Origin: Acheta domesticus
Lineage: Eukaryota > Arthropoda > Insecta > Orthoptera > Gryllidae
Direction: 5' to 3'
Assembly: GCA_031308135.1 (NCBI GenBank)
Contig: JAHLJT010009419.1
Location: 178,334,961 to 178,398,960, forward strand
Length of the DNA: 64,000 nucleotides
Under the pieces are notes generated by a model. The model was not told where the DNA came from. It ran no database searches and was given only the letters and a program-made list of their open reading frames with translations. A program made the translations under genes and the position numbers. Shown here one piece after another: positions 37,823-46,880 of this stretch. The first letter of the stretch is position 1. Each line of letters begins with the position of its first letter.

Positions 37823-38054
37823 CAGTGGTGTCAAGGTCTCCTACTAGTGGCAGTGGCACGCCTCGCGGCACCGTGCCATGCCACGAGCTTCTCCGCGCTA
37901 CTAGCGTCGGGAGAGGAAATTATTAGTAACCCTGCCGTTTTATAATAGTGATGGCGTCTCTTTCGGCGGGGTGATGAACTGTGTGGAGGAGCGATTTCGT
38001 CGTGGCACTCGTGCCACGGACTCCCCGCTCTTGGCATCGACCTTGACAACACTG
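37823..38054 (+). mobile_element. hAT-like MITE, copy 2, perfect 8-bp TSD
   Basis: A 232-bp element with ends CAGTGGTGTCAAGGTC and GACCTTGACAACACTG (inverted repeats of about 16 bp with one mismatch). Perfect target-site duplication CTGTAGTG lies at 37815-37822 and 38055-38062. The 8-bp duplication and CAGNG ends fit the hAT superfamily. It has no coding capacity. It is opposite in orientation to copies 3 and 4. Confidence 0.88.
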
Positions 38055-38062
38055 CTGTAGTG

Positions 38063-38819
38063 TTTTCTATTGATCATTCAATTTGATTTTCGCACGCCGG
38101 TTAGTCACGTCAGGAAATGTTAATGTAGGTAGAACTGTCCGGAATCGCGGCGCAGTTGAACGCACAAGAGGTGTTGCGGATGACGCCGCCTCAATAAATA
38201 TACGAACCCATTGAGTTCACTGTCCTCTTCCTCCTTATTTCACTGTTGATGATAAATTATTGACCACTTTTACTTCGACTTACTGTTTTAACAATTCTTA
38301 TAAATAGAAGCTGTTTCGTCTGTACCGGAGCCACCAGCTGTCTCAGAATTGCACTGGAGATGGCCGCAATGCAACCGACAAAGCTTTATGGAAAGATACA
38401 AAAAATACACTATCTTCAATGTGAGAGAATATGTAGCGAAAATATATTTATGTGATTATTTGTGATGTGTGCTTAAAATATTTTACAACATACCTATTTA
38501 CAAAATATTAATATTTCTTTCGATAGAGACTTTCTAAAACATGAAAATCATTTATCATAGTAAGTTATCATACCATACATGATGTTCAAAATATATATAA
38601 AAATAGAGTTTGTTTAAACAGAAGCTTCACATACCTTGTAAATTACAGTAATTGTCACACAAACGCAAACAGATTAACCTTCGCCCCAGACATTTTGGGT
38701 GAGTTTCGGGGTGTAGATTTTGATTGACTGCCACTTTGTATCCTTCGGAGTGCTTCACAATGTTACTTTCATCACGAGTCGCAACCTGAAGTCCGATTCC
38801 GACCAAACAAACCGACTGG
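38063..38819. other. Intron 3, AT-rich non-coding DNA
   Basis: No gene or repeat recognised. Confidence 0.5.
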
Positions 38820-39520
38820 TCTGCCTCGGTGGCAGCATTGCCGTTGTCTTAACGGCGTCTATAACAGGGAGGTGCTAGAGTTCGATTCGCGAGGGCAGAG
38901 GATTTTCCCCACTAGCTATATAGCTATCTCGAATAAACCCACCGTCTTGGGAGATAATTCTAGTGATCGTATTGTTGGTTTCGTGTTTGTTCTGTCAATG
39001 AAGGGTGGGAATTGTGATGCGGTGTTGTTGACGTAATTAAATGGAGTAATAAAAGACGTCATTTCCGTCAAATTAGTGTATTTATTCAGGGAGCCAGCTT
39101 TCAACGTAGTTTCCGGACTTTTGCCGGACACATCGAGATTGATGATGACGGCAAGGCCGTCGAAAGTCGGCTCTCTCTCAATAAATAAGTTGACGGAGAT
39201 GACATATTGTATTACTTCATTTCATTACGTCAACAACACCGCATCAGAATTCCCACACTTCATTGACAGAACAACACGAAACCACCAATGAGAGCACTAG
39301 AATTATCTCCCAAGACAGTGTCGTAACAAACGGACCATGGACCCGCGCGCTGTTTCCTTCCTCATCCTTGCCCACACACGACCATACATGCACGGGGACT
39401 AGTACCGGATGAAGCAGCGCCCCGTTGGGGAAGATAGTTTGAGGAGAGAAAACTTTGAATCTCACAAGCATTTCGGCGCCAGCTCGATCTAGCAGCGGGC
39501 GTAATGACGGGACTAATGAC
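38820..39520 (+). repeat. SINE family 1 copy with internal rearrangement
   Basis: The 5' part (38820-38990) has a tRNA-like head with B box AGTTCGATTCG near 38889 and the GGGAGATAATTCTAGTGATC body. The 3' part resumes at about 39321 with TAACAAACGGACCATGGACC and ends near GACGGGACTAATGACC. The expected central part is replaced by a long inverted duplication (38939-39320). Confidence 0.65.
38939..39320. repeat. Inverted duplication (hairpin arms about 150 bp)
   Basis: The left arm, starting CACCGTCTTGGGAGATAATT, and the right arm, ending AATTATCTCCCAAGACAGTG, are reverse complements along about 150 bp, including CATTGACAGAACAACACGAA-type sequence. Shorter inner arms (GAGCCAGCTTTCAACG and CGAAAGTCGGCTCTC) flank the loop. 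Because the outer ends of both arms are SINE sequence, the structure formed within or together with the SINE. Confidence 0.75.
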
Positions 39521-39533
39521 CACTAGAGAGAAC

Positions 39534-39554
39534 CCGTGCGATTAAATCGCACGG
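39534..39554. other. 21-bp perfect palindrome
   Basis: CCGTGCGATT and AATCGCACGG flank a single A. It lies just after the truncated SINE end and could be a terminal hairpin of an adjoining repeat. Confidence 0.5.
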
Positions 39555-39990
39555 TGAGTCAAATAACCAAATTGTTTTCTGCTTAAATTATTTGTTTGTA
39601 TTCCAGCATTATAAACGACCTAACCTCACTAAGATCACTTACCTCTCATATTTCCAGATTTCTATTCAGTGTAAAAAATCACGTGCGTACACAACATACA
39701 GTAAACTGAAATAAACAAAAATGCTTGGTATTGCAACATTCACTTGTCCTCCGCCACCTTCCGACAGTGTAATTTTCTTCGAAAACATCGCGCAGCAATG
39801 AGAAATTTCAGATCCTGAATTACTACTTTTTTTAATATTTAGGTATTTTAACGCACTTTTTCAGTACGAATGTCCCATGTGCAGCTGAAAAGAAACACGA
39901 TTTTTCAATCCATTGCTTCTTTACACAGATCGGTTTCCTATGTCACCCAATTTATTGAAAAGACCAAACACGACTTTGAGAAATAATATA

Positions 39991-40544
39991 CAGAGTGTCC
40001 GGGGAGGAAACGTCGAAACTTCAAAAATAAGCTCTTAAGACAATTCTAAGCATATTTGTCTAATAAACTGCGTGGATATTCAGAATGGTTGAGCCGCAAA
40101 GAGCACTCAAAAGTTGGTTTGAAAAAATGATTTATAGGAAAACATTTGCATTATGGAAGCATAGAAACACCTCAAAAACATATAAATTGTTTATTATTTA
40201 CAAAAGAAATGAATATATTTGCTCAGACAGAAAAATTAAGCGAGAAATAAAAAAGCAGTGGAATTGTGTAAATTGGGTGCTTTTTTATTTCTCGCTTAAT
40301 TTTTGTTTCTGAACAAATATGTTCATTTCTTTTGTAAATAATAAACAACTTATATGTTTCTGGAGTGTTTCTTTGCTTCTATAATGCAAATTTTGTCTAG
40401 AAATTATTTTTTCAAACCAAATTTTGAGTGCTTATTGCGGCTCAACCATTCGGAATATCCTCGCAGTTTATTAGACAAAATATGCTTAGAATTGTCTTAA
40501 GAGCTTATTTGCGAACTTTCGACGTTTCCTCCCCGGACACCCTG
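39991..40544. mobile_element. 554-bp foldback element with TA duplication
   Basis: Nearly the whole element is one inverted repeat. Ends are CAGAGTGTCCGGGGAGGAAACG and its counterpart CGTTTCCTCCCCGGACACCCTG. Arms of roughly 265 bp are separated by a loop of about 20 bp near 40259-40277. It is bordered by TA at 39989-39990 and 40545-40546, as for Tc1/mariner-type insertion. No transposase is encoded. It lies 63 bp inside intron 3 from the exon 3 donor, so the pre-mRNA would carry a very long hairpin there. Confidence 0.85.
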
Positions 40545-40607
40545 TATAAGATAGCGGCTATCGCGCCAGGAAACACCGCTCGTTCAATCGCTCAATCAGC
40601 CGCTCAC

Positions 40608-40815
40608 CTTCTGAACTGCCGGTTGAAGTCGAGGATCTCGGCCTGCGGGACGTCCCGGGCCATGAGGCAGCGCATGGCGGCCACGTAGTACTTGGCGACG
40701 AGCGACTGCGAGCACGGCGACTCCAGGCTGTGTAGGCTGAGCGTCTTGAGCGGCACCGCGATCGAGTGCGGCTGCTTGTTGTCGTCCAGGAACGGGATGG
40801 GGATCACGATGCTGG
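40608..40815 (-). CDS. Uncharacterised secreted protein, exon 3
   Basis: Minus-strand exon of 208 bp (residues 303-372). The acceptor GTTGTGTGCGCAG precedes the exon at 40815. Its first two bases CC complete the single C left by exon 2 to make a Pro codon. The donor is AGAAG|GTGAGC at 40608/40607, phase 2. The segment begins SIVIPIPFLDDNKQ, then SLHSLESPCSQSL and KYYVAAMRCLMARDVPQAEI, ending LDFNRQFR. Cysteines are at 337 and 352. It is the least repetitive, most clearly folded-looking part of the protein. A hAT-like MITE lies 43 bp before the acceptor and the foldback element 63 bp after the donor. No family recognised. Confidence 0.78.
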
Positions 40816-40858
40816 CTGCGCACACAACGTTTGTTTTGTTTTTCTCTACCCTCTTAGG

Positions 40859-41088
40859 CAGTGTTGTCAAGGTCGATGCCACGAGCCGGAGTCCGTGGCA
40901 CGAGTGCCACGACGAAATCTCCCCTCCACGCAGTTCATTATCCCGCCACAAGAGACAGTGCCATCACTATTTGTAAAACGGCGGGGTTACTAATAGTTTC
41001 CTTTTCCGACGCTAGTTGTGCAGAGTAGCTCGTGGCATGCTAGCTGCCAACGTGCCACAGCCATCAGTAGAAGACCTTGACACCACTG
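40859..41088 (-). mobile_element. hAT-like MITE, copy 3
   Basis: A 230-bp element with ends CAGTGTTGTCAAGGTC and GACCTTGACACCACTG. The target-site duplication is CTCTTAGG (40851-40858) and CTCTTAGA (41089-41096), 7 of 8 identical. Its interior is in opposite orientation to copies 1 and 2. It sits in intron 2, 43 bp upstream of the exon 3 acceptor. Confidence 0.87.
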
Positions 41089-41096
41089 CTCTTAGA

Positions 41097-42881
41097 TGTT
41101 CACATTTTCTTACCCGTTAGGCCATGTTTTTTTTCTCAACCGAATTCTCTGAATTTAAAATTTTGCGTTTTCTGATGTATATCAAGAAAATTAAGTTTAT
41201 TTTCTAATGAATCGTACGAAATGTGCAACACAGTACCCTAGGATACATCGACTTTGGTAATTGTCCTCAATTAGCGGGTATTTATTTTAATGTTACATAA
41301 TACTAGAGCTACTACCTGTCAAATGTCTCGGAAATTGTTTGCTCAATAGAAAATTAAGCAGACATAGATGAACCTACTGTGTTGCGAATCACGTTCTTTA
41401 GCTCTTTTTGTGTAAATGTCATGTCAATTTCTGTCGCGTGTTGTAGTGCAGGTGCTCGCAAGTTTAGCTAGTGAAGTCTCGAGTCTGTCATGGTTCAAAT
41501 ACAAATACTGCTTGGGAGAGGAATGGTATCTTACATATCCTATTACTTTCGGAGCGCAATTGACGCTTCGCTACGGGTATCAAAATTGGTGACAAGGCTC
41601 CGACCATTTCCTTTCGTTATTAATAAAAAAATATTGCTGCAATCGATTTCTAAAGCATTTTTAAGCCAGAATAGTTTGTTACCAAAGAATCGAACAATTT
41701 GTTAATAAAAATATGCAGAACCTAATTCAAATAATTTGTTTACAGAATTAGAAAGAAAGGCGTTTAAAGATCATTAAGCCCAGTTCAATTACTATGACAC
41801 AAAAACTTCAACAATAATTTTGACTAATATTAATTTTGAAAACCCTTTTTCTTTTTTCTAGCAAACTGTTCAGAAGCAAACTTTTTTAACATAAATTGTG
41901 TGGGAAATTAAGTGTGGAGTAAGCGTTGGGAAATTAAGCATTAGGTACTCAAGAATGTTAAGAATGTCAAGAATGTTTCAAGTTAATCGCGTACGTAAGA
42001 GGCCGGACCCTCATCTCCAACTTGGACAGGCGTAGCAATGCATCAACCGTGCCTTAAAATGTTAGGTAATTTTTGATAGTCTGGAATATGTCAAAAATTC
42101 ATTAGATAAAAGCCGAAACGCACTGTACATAGATTTTGTCTTGGCTGAGGCCTCTTCTCAGCTCAGACAACAGACGGTCCTGCGTGAGCTACAACCGGCG
42201 GCGGGGACAAGCGACAAGTTGTGATGGCGCGCGACGGAGCGCGTGGTGTCCTAGGTAGGCGTTAGGAAGTTGCGACAGCAACAGTCGCGATGTTTCAAAG
42301 GAAATATTCAAGAGTTATGTTCAACAAATTCTCCACAGATATTCACTCTGCCAGTTAGTAATATGTTTCATTCATCCTCAACAGAAGCCCGTCAAATAAG
42401 GCAGACTTTCTGCAATTATTTCAACAGTCTTGACGGTTTGGTTACAATAGAAACTAAACCTTATTTACTTCTATAGTGATACTAGTATACTATAATACAT
42501 TGTGATGTATGTACTACGCAATATAGCTTCTGACAAACTTAATGAAAATAATATAAATTAACATAATTTAATAAAGAAATAAGTACGTAAACTTATTTGT
42601 TATTTTCAGTGAATCCGTCACATCCAATGTTCAACAATCACAAATCTATTGTGATAGTTATTTAATCTCTTGTCCCACAATTCCCTTCGATTTTTCACTT
42701 CTTCAATTAAACATTTCGTAATGTCTTTATTTAGCATCTTTGAAATGGGAAATTGAAGACCAAAACAGCGAAACCATACGTGCGACACAGCGAGAAGCGG
42801 CGACAAGTAGCGACAGGATTCAAACACTATCGCAAGATGTAGCTCACGCAGGACACGGCCTAATAGCGACGGGTTTTGATT
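41097..42881. other. Intron 2, AT-rich non-coding DNA
   Basis: AT-rich. Segments near 42110-42260 and 42780-42870 share inverted similarity: AGACGGTCCTGCGTGAGCTAC against GTAGCTCACGCAGGACACGG. They may be the ends of an unclassified 700-bp inverted-repeat element. No gene. Confidence 0.45.
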
Positions 42882-43119
42882 CTATAGTGCGATTTTTCTA
42901 ACTCTGCCCCTCAAGCCCCAATGGCCGCGATGGAATATCACACGGCATTTCGTGTCTTTCTCGGTCTTGTCGGTAGAAGTCGTATGATCGCAAGCACTGC
43001 TTAAACGGTCGCGAACACGCAAAATCTAGCGGCACGACTGAGAAAGATGCGAAATACCGTGACATATTCCATCGCGATGCTGGGCCTTGAGGGGCAAAGT
43101 TAGACAAATCGCAGTATAG
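42882..43119. mobile_element. 238-bp TIR element (MITE) next to exon 2 donor
   Basis: The left end CTATAGTGCGATTTTTCTAA and the right end (complement CTATACTGCGATTTGTCTAA) are inverted repeats that continue through GCCCCTCAAG to GCGATGGAATAT, about 55 bp. The outermost TATA would fit a TA target duplication. It ends 21 bp from the exon 2 donor. Confidence 0.75.
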
Positions 43120-43140
43120 CCAAAAAACCACCGTACGTAC

Positions 43141-43504
43141 GCGGCGGCGGGCACGTGGTGGTTGTGGCGGCGGCAGTTCCGCAGAAGGAGAAGGGCCGCT
43201 GCACCATGCACTGCACGCAGGGGCAGCCGTTGGGGTGCGAGACGGGCGGGGCGAAGTCGCTGGGGTCGGGCGCGGGCGGCGAGGGTTCGGGCGCGGGCGG
43301 CGCGTCGCGGGCCGGGGCGGGCGCCTCGTACGTGATGAAGTCTGCGCATGCGCGCGCCCGCTCCGCCGCCCCGGCCTCCCCGGCCGCCAGCGCCTTGAGG
43401 GCGAGCGGGCGCGCGCACACCCGCGGGCGGTCGCGCCGCGTCGCCGACGGCCGCACCCACCCCGACCCGTCCGTGCGCAGCACCGCCTTCAGCTCCTCGT
43501 ACAG
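43141..43504 (-). CDS. Uncharacterised secreted protein, exon 2
   Basis: Minus-strand exon of 364 bp (residues 182-302 plus one base of 303). It starts at CTG (43504) after GAGCGCAG and continues the phase-0 end of exon 1. The inferred donor is C|GTACGT at 43141/43140, phase 1, which exon 3 completes exactly. It begins LYEELKAVLRTDGSGWVRPS, then has a Pro/Ala-rich middle (PAPARDAPPAPEPSPPAP) and a cysteine cluster C275-x-C277-x2-C280-x8-C289, with further cysteines at 211, 234 and 299. The acceptor has a GCGCGC run where a pyrimidine tract is expected. Transposons end 37 bp before and 21 bp after the exon. No family recognised. Confidence 0.75.
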
Positions 43505-43541
43505 CTGCGCTCGCGCGCGCGCGCGCGCCCACGCGGCCCGT

Positions 43542-44197
43542 CAAGGCGGCTCCACGCATTCGCTATTCCGCGAACAGCGAGCGACCGCTCGCCGAATCCC
43601 GAGTAGTGTGGATGGGTCGCTTGCTGTTTGCCGAGTGACGAACATTCGGTGTTCGCCCTACCCACCGCATGTCGGTCTTAAGGCGGCTACACACATTCGC
43701 TATTCGGCGAATAGCGAGCGACCGCTCGCCGAATCCCGAGTGGTGTGGATAGGCCGCTTGCTGTTTGCCGAGTGACGAACATTTGGTGTTCGCCCTACCC
43801 ACCGCGTATCGGTCTTAAGGCGTCTCCACACATTCGCTATTCGGCGAACAGCGAGCAACCGCTCGCCGAATCCCGAGTGGTGTGGATGGGTCGCTTGCTG
43901 TTTGCCGAGTGACGAACATTCGGTGTTCGCCCTACCCACCGCGTGTCGGTCTTAAGGCGGCTCCACACATTCGCTATTCGGCGAACAGCGAGCGACCGCT
44001 CGCCGAATCCCGACTGGTGTGGATGGGTCGCTTGCTGTTTGCCGAGTGACGAACATTCGGCGCTCGCCCTACACACCGCGTGTCGGTCTTTTGGACACGT
44101 CAAAGGGAGCGAACATTCGCCAAACACATCAGCTGGTGAGGATCGGGCGAGCAGTAGCTCGCTGGTCGGCGAATGCCGAATGTGTGAAGCCACCTTG
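43542..44197. mobile_element. 656-bp TIR element containing a 137-bp tandem repeat
   Basis: Ends CAAGGCGGCT-CCACGCATTC and (complement) CAAGGTGGCTTCACACATTC are inverted repeats. Inside are four copies of a 137-bp unit starting at AAGGCG at 43543, 43680, 43817 and 43954, then a diverged remainder. Each unit contains a palindromic GCGAGCGACCGCTCGC core next to TTCGGCGAA/TTCGCCGAA-type sequence. I see no convincing target-site duplication. The translated minus frame is a repeat artefact. It fills most of intron 1. Confidence 0.75.
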
Positions 44198-44346
44198 TGG
44201 TAGGTGTTAAACGCGCGGGAGGGGCAATGTTTCAAAATTCCATTTATCTATCGTGTACGTGGTATCATGTGCGTAGTCAAGCGTGGCAACAGCGCATCGA
44301 ACTATGTCGCTTATGCGCTACCAATACTGTATTATAAGTTGTGAAG

Positions 44347-44576
44347 CAGTGTTGCCAAGGTCGATGCCACGAGCGGGACTGCGTGGCACGAGTGCCATGA
44401 CGAAATCCCCTCTCCACGCAGTTCATCACCCCGCCACCAGAGACAACGCCATCCCTATTGTAAAACGGTGAGGTTACTACTTCTCGTAATAGTTCCCTTT
44501 CCCGACACTAGTGGCGCAGAGAAGCTCGTGGCACGTTACATGCCACAGTCACCAGTAGAAGACCTTGACACCACTG
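44347..44576 (-). mobile_element. hAT-like MITE, copy 4, next to exon 1 donor
   Basis: A 230-bp element with ends CAGTGTTGCCAAGGTC and GACCTTGACACCACTG. Flanking 8-mers TTGTGAAG (44339-44346) and TTGCAAAG (44577-44584) match at 6 of 8 positions. It has the same orientation as copy 3. It starts 30 bp inside intron 1 from the exon 1 donor. Confidence 0.85.
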
Positions 44577-44606
44577 TTGCAAAGTGTGAAAAGAGGGCAG
44601 CGTCAC

Positions 44607-45149
44607 CTTGAAGAGCTTGGCGGCCTCTGCGTAGCGGATGGTGCCGGCGTAGAAGGCGTCTCGCGTGACGGGCAGCAGGTAGTGGCGCAGGTATCCGCCG
44701 AACACGTCGGCCAGCGTCAGCACCATCATCTGCTGCGCGAGGCCCCTGGCCAGCCGCCTCGTCGTCTCGAAGCAGTCGGTGACGTACTCGACGAAGGCGC
44801 GCACGTACGAGTCGTTGCGCGGGTCCACGTGACCTCGCGGCACCAGGCTCTGCGCGATCCAGCGCGCCTGCAGCAGCAGCACGCTGTCCTCGGTCCAGCA
44901 CTGCTTGGCGGCGTCCGACGCACGGAACATGACGGTGCCCACGTTGGCGCACCGCTTCTCCGCCGGCCGGTCCACGCACGCGCCGTCGTCCTTGGGCGAC
45001 GCGGACGCCGCCGTCCCCGGCGGTCCGGTGACGCCGCCACGCCCCCCGCCGAAGACGCCGGCGTCCGCCTGGTCGGCCCGCGCCGCCGCTGCCGCCGTCA
45101 TCACCAGCAGCAGCACCCCCGCGGCGAGCAGCGCCGCGCTGTGGCCCAT
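44607..45149 (-). CDS. Uncharacterised secreted protein, exon 1 with signal peptide
   Basis: Minus-strand exon of 543 coding bases (181 codons), very GC-rich. I choose ATG at 45149 (GCAGCCATGG, a strong context), because it starts MGHSAALLAAGVLLLVMTAA, a textbook signal peptide with likely cleavage after Ala25 (A-R-A). A Gly/Pro/Ala-rich propeptide-like stretch follows, then a more ordered domain with cysteines at 58, 67, 84 and 126 and an N-glycosylation sequon NDS at 112-114. The segments ARWIAQSLVPRG, EYVTDCFETTRRL and DVFGGYLRHYLLP look helical. The exon ends after AEAAKLFK at AAG|GTGACG, phase 0. An upstream ATG at about 45237 opens an overlapping frame. The protein is probably secreted or extracellular; function unknown. 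Confidence 0.8.
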
Positions 45150-46559
45150 GGCTGCTTCGCTCCGCGGGCCGCGACCTCTCAGCCGATGGCAGCGCGCGCT
45201 CGCCACCGCCGGCGATCCTCACTTGTCTCGCGGGCATTGTCGGCTAGGCCTCCTGCGACACGCGCGGCGGTTGGAGTGGCCGGGGCAGTTTTGAGGTTAG
45301 GATGTAGAGCAGGCTTCATGGCATGAACCTCACAACTAATGAATACAAGTGTGAGGAAATCAGTGCTTGTCCTATCCACGCATGATTCCATGAACTCTTA
45401 TTTCGCAAGATGTCACAGAATTTTAGGATGGCCATTTTCTCCTCCTGTACCATAAAAGTAAATATGCACATCATATGCTGGTTTAAATGCTTTCAATTAA
45501 GTCAGAGGAAAAATTTGTTATCAATGTTGCCAACTGTTGCGATGAATAAAAGAAAACCGCTAAAACTAAATCTAAATTTTGTTGCTTTCTTTTATTAATA
45601 ATTTCCTTTTGTGTGGTATAAGAGGGGCATGCAGAATTCCACTACTTGAAAAAAGAAATAATTCGAAATAGATAAATAAAATTATTAGACTATTCAAAAG
45701 TAGGCTTTTACGTCTACAGAGGTATTAACGAGAATTTGTAGTCTAATATTATTTGCCAACATTACTATGCAGCCATTGTTCAAGACGGAGCACAATTCAT
45801 TCAATCCACCTGATTATTTTCTCTTTAAAAATGTTTTGTAAAATAGTAGCACTGCAGAGAAATGCAGTGTTTGTTGAGAAGAAACTCTCAATTGCGAAAT
45901 TCTTCACAGTAAAAATGTGAGAAAAAGCTAATGTATTTTACTTATAATCATTTTATCGATTCGAAGACTTACACCTAATTATTTCAGAGAAATTAAATAT
46001 AGCGTATATGTCGCTATCCAAATTTATATACAAAAAAGAATGCATTGATGGAATAATTATTTCCTTGGTATGTCAAATACTATGCATGGTGTTCAGTGAT
46101 TAAAATTCAAGAATGGGCGCCTTATTGATATACATTGTATTTCATTAATTCGAAAAAGGAACATGTTCTTCTCACCAATACAGTGCAGTACACTATTAAG
46201 GTGCAGTGTAATATGAGCTTATTACAAAATGTGATTTACATATCTCTCGAGAACGATAATATTTTTTTTTTGTCTAATTAAGATGTTATTACACGTTGTT
46301 TCAGAGCGAGAAATGTAAGGGGAAGTGTTTGAATGGAAGAGAAAGTCCATTTTGTCTTCTGTATATAAAATTAAATTACTTGAAAATCGTTCTTTTCTTT
46401 GAAGATAGTTTTTACACTCACTTTTTATTGCTATATCGAACTAGAAATAGGTTTTAGTATTACGAAACTCAGCACTTGGGAAGTTACTCAATGCCATTGT
46501 GCCATTGAACCACTTCTCTCTCACTAGGCCGCTCTGATCTTCACTGTGAATAGCGTTGA
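45150..46559. other. 5' side of the minus-strand gene, no gene seen
   Basis: The first 150 bp upstream of the exon 1 ATG are GC-rich and probably 5' untranslated or promoter sequence, including a possible splice site. The rest is AT-rich with no recognisable feature. Confidence 0.45.
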
Positions 46560-46880
46560 TTATAGAACTCGAACACTGACGAGCATTCCGACGAGAGCGC
46601 GCCTCGCGCCAATCGATGACGTAATCGATAAATCGAACAGCGCGCAGGTCGGTGGCGGCGCCGCGCCGCAAGCGTGCAGTAGCCCGCAGCGGCGGCGCTC
46701 GCTCGCTGGCTGTGCGTCGCGTCGCGGCGCGGCGCAGCGCAGCGCGGCACGGCGCCTATCGATGGCGCTTTGTATTCAGCCCGCGCCGCACTCTCCGGCG
46801 CGCCGACAAAGGCTGCGGCCCCGGCGCCCAGCCTCCGTCGCCCTCGCCGGCATTGCCCCGCGCAGCGTTCTTGCTCTGTT
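46560..46880. promoter_or_regulatory. CpG-rich candidate promoter between head-to-head genes
   Basis: An abrupt CpG-rich segment in AT-rich surroundings. It contains a CCAAT box near 46609, a CRE-like TGACGTAA at about 46617-46624, and three ATCGAT cores (near 46612, 46623 and 46756) that resemble insect DRE-type sites. It lies between the minus-strand gene (ATG 45149) and the plus-strand exon at 57782. I cannot tell which gene it would serve; no TATA box was found. Confidence 0.35.

Noticed and set aside
43543..44090. CRISPR-like array
   Set aside because: Units are 137 bp head to tail with no unique spacers, and the genome is eukaryotic.
43563..44235. Repeated minus-strand frame with GRANTECSSLGKQQATHPHH-like units
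   Set aside because: It is the 137-bp tandem repeat inside a transposon; the period 137 is not a multiple of three, so the frame shifts between units.
44508..44606. Extension of exon 1 past AAG|GTGACG
   Set aside because: The extra codons run into the hAT-like MITE, and exon 2 joins in phase at the donor.
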